From DAOTZS01 sp034434335 (GTDB lineage Bacteria > Chloroflexota > Anaerolineae > CG2-30-64-16): a stretch of 36,498 nucleotides of DNA. Location: contig DAOTZS010000055.1 of NCBI GenBank assembly GCA_034434335.1, forward strand, positions 1-36,498, given 5' to 3'. A program made the position numbers and the translations under genes. Below are positions 32,823-36,498 of this stretch, piece by piece; positions within the stretch are counted from its first letter, which is position 1, and every line of letters starts with the position of its first letter. Under the pieces are notes generated by a model. The model did no database searches and had not been told where the DNA came from. It worked only from the letters and a program-made list of their open reading frames with translations.

Positions 32823-34055
32823 TCACATTGGAAGCAGATTACGGAGCCATTTGACGATCTTGGCCCCCAGTGCTCCGGGTGACGAAGGGGGCTCGACCAC
32901 CCTGGGCACGCTACCCTGGCGCAGCCCCCACAGCAGCAACCCGACCGCCGTAGCGTATTCCGGGCTGCTCAGGTCCATGATCGAGCTGGCCACTCCATCG
33001 GGCCAGCCTACCCTTACCGGCCAGTCCAGCCGCTTTTCGCTCAACTCGGCAAACCCCGCCAGTTGAGCAACACCGCCCGTCAGTACAATGCCGGCCGGCA
33101 ACAGGCCGTCGTAACCGCTACGTTTTACCTCTAGCAGGATGATGTCTACAATCTCCTCAGCCCGGGCGTTAATGATCTCGGCCAGCAGGCGCCGACGCAC
33201 CGTCTGTTGAGCTGTCTGGCCAAACGCGCCGCACTGCACCTCCTGGTCGGCCGGCACTCGCTCGGGCTCAGCATGGCCATGCTCCTTGATCAATGCCTCA
33301 GCCTTGCCATACGGCATCCGCAGCAGCATCACCACATCCCGCACGAAGTGGTCACCAGCAACTTCCTTGATGACCGCATGCCAGGGGGCAGCCTCCAAAT
33401 AGATGGCGATGTCTGCCGTGCCAGCACCGATATCCACCAGGGCCACCCCCAGCCGGCGCTCCTCATCGGTCAACACTGCTTCGGCTGAAGCCAACGGCGC
33501 CAGCACCAGGTCCCTGATGGCAACCCCGTTGGCCTGCACACAGGTGACCAGGTTGGCGATCGCCGAAGAAGCGCCGGTGATAATGCTGGCATCCACCTCC
33601 AGTCGGAAGCCAAACATCCCTACCGGATCGTGGATCCCACGCTGATCGTCCACGGCGTAGCAGCGCGGGATCACATGGATCACATCCCGGTTGTGAGGCA
33701 GGGCGATATTGCGTGCCTGTTCCAAAGCTCGCTGGGTATCTTCCCAGGTGATGCGACCCCCACGGCCCACCCCCACCACACCCTTGCTGCCCACGCTGTT
33801 GATATGGGAACCAGAAATGCTTACAAAGGCCGCTTCCATCACGCAGTTGGCGGAGGCCTCGGCCTGGGCAATGGCCTGGCCAATGGCAGCCGTAGCCTCG
33901 CTCGTGTTCACCACCACGCCCCGCCGCATGCCGGCAGCCGGCACCCGCGCTGCCCCCACCACGCGCACGGTATTGCTCGCGTCCACTTCGGCAATCAGGG
34001 CGCAAATCTTGGACGAGCCGACATCCAGGGCGCAGATCAGGTTATCCACCGCCAC
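32823..34055 (-). CDS. ftsA: Cell division protein FtsA
   Basis: 410 aa from the GTG at 34055; a GTG at 34049, closer to the expected spacing from GGAGG, would shorten it by two residues. Actin-like ATPase that ties FtsZ to the membrane. ALDVGSSKICALIAEV (phosphate 1), VALVDIGAGTADIAIY (phosphate 2) and GIVLTGGVAQLAGFAEL (adenosine site) are intact. The C-terminus has a Pro/Ser linker and an amphipathic helix, AKIVKWLRNLLPM, the usual membrane-targeting sequence. Located 24 bp after ftsQ. Confidence 0.96.
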   Translation of the reverse strand: MAVDNLICALDVGSSKICALIAEVDASNTVRVVGAARVPAAGMRRGVVVNTSEATAAIGQAIAQAEASANCVMEAAFVSISGSHINSVGSKGVVGVGRGGRITWEDTQRALEQARNIALPHNRDVIHVIPRCYAVDDQRGIHDPVGMFGFRLEVDASIITGASSAIANLVTCVQANGVAIRDLVLAPLASAEAVLTDEERRLGVALVDIGAGTADIAIYLEAAPWHAVIKEVAGDHFVRDVVMLLRMPYGKAEALIKEHGHAEPERVPADQEVQCGAFGQTAQQTVRRRLLAEIINARAEEIVDIILLEVKRSGYDGLLPAGIVLTGGVAQLAGFAELSEKRLDWPVRVGWPDGVASSIMDLSSPEYATAVGLLLWGLRQGSVPRVVEPPSSPGALGAKIVKWLRNLLPM

Positions 34056-34079
34056 CTCCAGCGCGAGACCACCGCCACC

Positions 34080-34931
34080 TCACCAGACCAACGCATGCCC
34101 CTCGAAACGCAGGTCAATCACGTCCACATGCTCAGAACGGGCCAGGAGATCCCGCTCGGTGGCCTCTAGCAGGGCCAGCTTCTCACCGATCTCCCCGCGC
34201 ACACCCAGGTAAACGGTCCAGCCTGCCGGGGCCCGGAAGTACAGGCCCTCCTGCTCACCGTAGTAGACATGGGTCAGCTCCGGACGGGCAGCCCGAAGCG
34301 CTTTGAGATCGGCCAGGACCTCTGGTCGCAACCCCCCCGAGCTGTCCATAGCAGCCCCGCCGGCGTCTACCAGAGTCAGCGCGGGTGGATCCCCTACCAT
34401 GGGGATAGGGGTGCCGTCGTCCCCCAGCCAGACGGTGGTGGTGAAAACCTGCCAGCTAACCAGTGGCAGATACTCGCGCACCTCAATCCGCACATGGTGG
34501 GGCAGGCGCACGTGCACTGCTGCCGCAGCCACCCCCGGCAACGCGGCGAGGCGGGTCGCGGCCTCATCAGGCCTGATCCGGAAAACGCTTTGGCCATGCA
34601 GGCCACTGGCCGCATAGACCGCCTCGGCCGGGATACGCTGACAGCCGCGCACCTCAGCTGCCGTCACTTTGAAATAGCTCCCATCCAAAAGCTGAGGCAG
34701 CCCTACTCCTATAGCCAGCACCGCTAACAGCACGGCCCAGCGCCTGACCCCCAGGTGCAGGCCACCCTTCACCAGACGGACCGGCAACCCTGACAGGCTT
34801 GCCACCACGGCGGCCTGACGCCGCATCCTGGCCCGCGGCCTGGACGGCGGCCGACGCCAGGCCGGCTCCGTAGCCGGCCCAGCAGACGAGTTTTCCTTGC
34901 GCTGACGATGCGCCATAAGGACAACCTTCAC
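34080..34931 (-). CDS. ftsQ: Cell division protein FtsQ/DivIB
   Basis: 283 aa from the GTG at 34931 that overlaps the ddl stop (GTGA); an ATG at 34916 is an alternative start. A basic cytoplasmic tail of about 60 residues, one membrane helix (about 65-82), then the POTRA domain (FKVTAAEVRGCQRIPAEAVYAASGLHGQSVFRI) and the FtsQ domain (LPLVSWQV...GDDGTPIPM, VIDLRFEGHALVW). It is the periplasmic scaffold linking FtsL/FtsB-type partners to septal wall synthesis. Its place between ddl and ftsA is the standard one. Confidence 0.93.
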   Translation of the reverse strand: MKVVLMAHRQRKENSSAGPATEPAWRRPPSRPRARMRRQAAVVASLSGLPVRLVKGGLHLGVRRWAVLLAVLAIGVGLPQLLDGSYFKVTAAEVRGCQRIPAEAVYAASGLHGQSVFRIRPDEAATRLAALPGVAAAAVHVRLPHHVRIEVREYLPLVSWQVFTTTVWLGDDGTPIPMVGDPPALTLVDAGGAAMDSSGGLRPEVLADLKALRAARPELTHVYYGEQEGLYFRAPAGWTVYLGVRGEIGEKLALLEATERDLLARSEHVDVIDLRFEGHALVW

Positions 34932-36067
34932 CCAGGCCCGGCCAACTGCGCCGGTGACAGGGCGCCGCTATAAGTCGTCAGACAACGTGCCCGGTCGGCG
35001 TGGCGCTCCAATGCCAGTTCGATCAGGCGGTCAATCAGCGTCGGGTATGGGAGGCCGCTGGCCTCCCAGAGCTTGGGATACATGCTGATCTGTGTGAAAC
35101 CGGGCAAGGTGTTGATCTCGTTCACATAGAGCTGGCCTGTAGTGCCATCCATCAGGAAATCCACCCGTGCCAGCCCCGCGCCATCAATAGCGCGAAATGC
35201 GGCCACAGCCAGTTGGCGCACCTGAGCGGCTACCTCCTCCGGTAGCGGAGCAGGGATCAGAAGCTTCGATTCGCCGGTGAGATACTTGGCAGCGTAACTA
35301 TAGAACTCGTCGGAGGGGACTACCTCACCCGGCACCGAAGCTATGGGGTCGTCGTTCCCCAGCACGCTGCATTCGATCTCGCGCGCCTGGGGCACCGCCT
35401 CCTCCACCAGTATCTTACGGTCATAGCGAGCTGCCTCGGCCAGAGCTTCCTTGAGCTGCGCGCGCTCCCTGGCCTTGCTCACCCCAATGCTGGAGCCCAA
35501 ATTGGCCGGCTTGACAAACAGGGGGTAAGATAGTGCCCCTTCGATCTCAGCCACCACCGCCTCGGGGTCCGCCTCCCATGCCTGCCGTTTGACAGGCAGG
35601 TTACGCACTACCGGCAGCCCATGTGCGGCGAAAACCTGCTTGCTGATCACCTTATCCATCGCCAGGGCGCTGGCCAGCACTCCACACCCCACGTAGGGCA
35701 GCCCAGCCAGCTCCAGTAGCCCCTGAATGGTACCATCCTCGCCAAAGGGGCCGTGCAACACAGGGAAAACCACATCCACAGCCGGGAACTGTTGCCCCGT
35801 TGCGCCCGGCACCAGCTCTCGCCCTATGGCGGCTGCCGTGTCCCCGGGTTCTCCTGCCGGCTCTTCTTCCCCACCCTTGCACAGCACCGCCAACGGATCA
35901 CCCGTTACCAGCCAGCGGCCAGCATGGGTGATGCCGACGGGCACCACCTCATACCGCTCCCGATCCATTACCGCCATGATGGAGCGTGCCGATGCCAGCG
36001 ATACTTCATGCTCGCCCGACCGCCCCCCGAAGATAACAGCCACCCGGATTTTACGCTTCACAGGCAT
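34928..36067 (-). CDS. ddl: D-alanine--D-alanine ligase
   Basis: 379 aa from the ATG at 36067; an in-frame TTG at 36076 is less likely. Makes D-Ala-D-Ala for peptidoglycan, in the cytoplasm. ATP-grasp family with IRVAVIFGGRSGEHEVSLASA at the start, VFPVLHGPFGEDGTIQGLLEL, PLFVKPANLGSSIGVSKA, ILVEEAVPQAREIECSVLGND and the magnesium-binding VNEINTLPGFT. ESKLLIPAPL follows the usual omega-loop region, and KYLTGESKLL suggests a standard D-Ala-D-Ala enzyme. It heads the ddl-ftsQ-ftsA-ftsZ run from a good promoter of its own. Confidence 0.96.
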   Translation of the reverse strand: MPVKRKIRVAVIFGGRSGEHEVSLASARSIMAVMDRERYEVVPVGITHAGRWLVTGDPLAVLCKGGEEEPAGEPGDTAAAIGRELVPGATGQQFPAVDVVFPVLHGPFGEDGTIQGLLELAGLPYVGCGVLASALAMDKVISKQVFAAHGLPVVRNLPVKRQAWEADPEAVVAEIEGALSYPLFVKPANLGSSIGVSKARERAQLKEALAEAARYDRKILVEEAVPQAREIECSVLGNDDPIASVPGEVVPSDEFYSYAAKYLTGESKLLIPAPLPEEVAAQVRQLAVAAFRAIDGAGLARVDFLMDGTTGQLYVNEINTLPGFTQISMYPKLWEASGLPYPTLIDRLIELALERHADRARCLTTYSGALSPAQLAGPG

Positions 36068-36091
36068 AATTTGCAATAGGAATTATTTGTC

Positions 36092-36107
36092 ATTGACTGC
36101 GGTCAAT
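36092..36107. promoter_or_regulatory. Operator-like inverted repeat at the ddl promoter
   Basis: ATTGAC (36092-36097), four bases, then GTCAAT (36102-36107). It overlaps the edge of the -10 and the expected transcription start of ddl, a position where a bound protein would block initiation. The regulator is unknown. Confidence 0.4.
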
Positions 36108-36133
36108 TTTAGACAAGAAACCACAAATGTCAA
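36106..36133 (-). promoter_or_regulatory. Promoter of the ddl-ftsQ-ftsA-ftsZ run
   Basis: On the minus strand, a perfect TTGACA (36133-36128), a 16-bp spacer and TAAAAT (36111-36106, 5 of 6). The predicted start lies about 32 nt before the ddl ATG. It is the best promoter match in the window. Confidence 0.7.
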
Positions 36134-36211
36134 GCTTAAGCAGCCTGACATAAGCCCGTTTACGCCCTTTGTCAGAAACGTGCTCGGTTCGCCCTCACCC
36201 GGGCCGACTAA

Positions 36212-36400
36212 GAGCGTGTTTGAGAATTCGTTTGTAGTCAGGCACGGAGCAAAGCGGAGTGCCGTCTAGATGCCACTTTACACTACTTGCGGGCTGCCAG
36301 GAGGCATTTGGGGCCATTCAAACGCCACTCCGCTTGTACGGGCAGAGCAACGCTCTGCCCGTACGCCGTGGCTTACTACGAGCGTTTTTCAAACAAGCTC
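36212..36400. mobile_element. MITE-like element ending at the murB stop codon
   Basis: About 189 bp. The left end GAGCGTGTTTGAGAA and the complement of the right end (GAGCTTGTTTGAAAA) match at 13 of 15 positions, and TAA flanks both sides (36209-36211 and 36401-36403). Nested inside are a second inverted repeat, AAGCGGAGTG (36252-36261) with CACTCCGCTT (36326-36335), and a 13-bp-arm palindrome at 36336-36364 with loop AAC, related to the one at 5587-5623. No coding capacity. The rest of the gap (36134-36211) holds nothing recognised. Confidence 0.6.
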
Positions 36401-36498
36401 TAACTCTGCCTGACGGGCTGATAGGGAGGCCACTGAGGCCACTCGCCCAGAAACACGATCTCCGGCACCAGCTCAATGCCAAACTGGTCGTACACCCT
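36400..36498 (-). CDS. murB: UDP-N-acetylenolpyruvoylglucosamine reductase, C-terminal end (partial)
   Basis: The last 32 codons of a minus-strand gene that continues beyond the window. The reading RVYDQFGIELVPEIVFLGEW fits the conserved MurB C-terminus (V-x-x-x-F-G-I-x-L-x-x-E-I-x-x-L-G). It is followed by a Pro/Gln-rich tail, PQWPPYQPVRQS. MurB upstream of ddl, ftsQ, ftsA and ftsZ is the normal order in division and cell-wall clusters. The TAG stop at 36400-36402 uses the outermost base of the inverted-repeat element, so the last residues may have been altered by that insertion. Confidence 0.75.
   Translation of the reverse strand, partial: RVYDQFGIELVPEIVFLGEWPQWPPYQPVRQS

Overview
The window looks like a chromosomal piece of a GC-rich, free-living member of the Chloroflexota (Anaerolineae/Caldilineae-like). 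This is an inference from gene content, with no rRNA to confirm it. The signs are extracellular proteins with Pro/Thr-rich linkers and SH3b domains, membrane glycosyltransferases of the PMT/ArnT type with tandem C-terminal beta domains, a beta-helix surface protein ending in a YLPL-type tail, a B12-dependent ribonucleotide reductase with NrdR, a TIGR03960-type radical SAM protein, and a division cluster in the order murB-ddl-ftsQ-ftsA-ftsZ.

Layout. (1) 1-5436, plus strand: two tandem SH3b proteins, a large GT39-like glycosyltransferase and a small all-helical charged protein. (2) 5437-5714: a cluster of dispersed palindromic repeats. (3) 13168 down to 5715, minus strand: beta-helix surface protein, family 2 glycosyltransferase, then xpt, a 71-aa unknown, guaA and a serine-hydrolase-like membrane protein. 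Xpt (xanthine to XMP) and GuaA (XMP to GMP) are consecutive steps, and the small gene overlaps both. (4) 13210-13275: divergent promoters. (5) 13283-18559, plus strand: membrane-anchored clan-A glycosidase-like protein, second GT39-like protein, metallo-beta-lactamase-fold hydrolase and glycerophosphodiesterase, nearly all overlapping or abutting. (6) 23771 down to 18571, minus strand: radical SAM protein, pgeF, yggS, proC, yggT and a lipoprotein with an internal duplication. (7) 26493-23940, minus strand: a YdcF/SanA-like protein and an orphan, apparently 5'-truncated family 5 solute-binding protein. (8) 31105-26925, minus strand: nrdR and nrdJ. NrdJ carries a 362-residue LAGLIDADG intein inside its catalytic NPCGE motif. 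(9) 36498-31663, minus strand: the end of murB, ddl, ftsQ, ftsA and ftsZ.

The most unusual items are as follows. The NrdJ intein lacks the canonical His-Asn at its C-terminal splice junction (it reads Arg-Gly before the +1 Cys) and is far lower in GC than its host gene. Two roughly 188-bp non-autonomous elements with terminal inverted repeats are present: one sits just upstream of the truncated solute-binding gene, the other ends exactly on the murB stop codon. Two palindromes about 31 kb apart differ by a compensatory base-pair change. Two genes have a perfect TATAAT 7-8 nt before their start codon, implying leaderless mRNAs. A pair of NrdR-box-like sites with centres 31 bp apart lies upstream of nrdR. 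No tRNA, rRNA, CRISPR array, transposase or phage gene was found.
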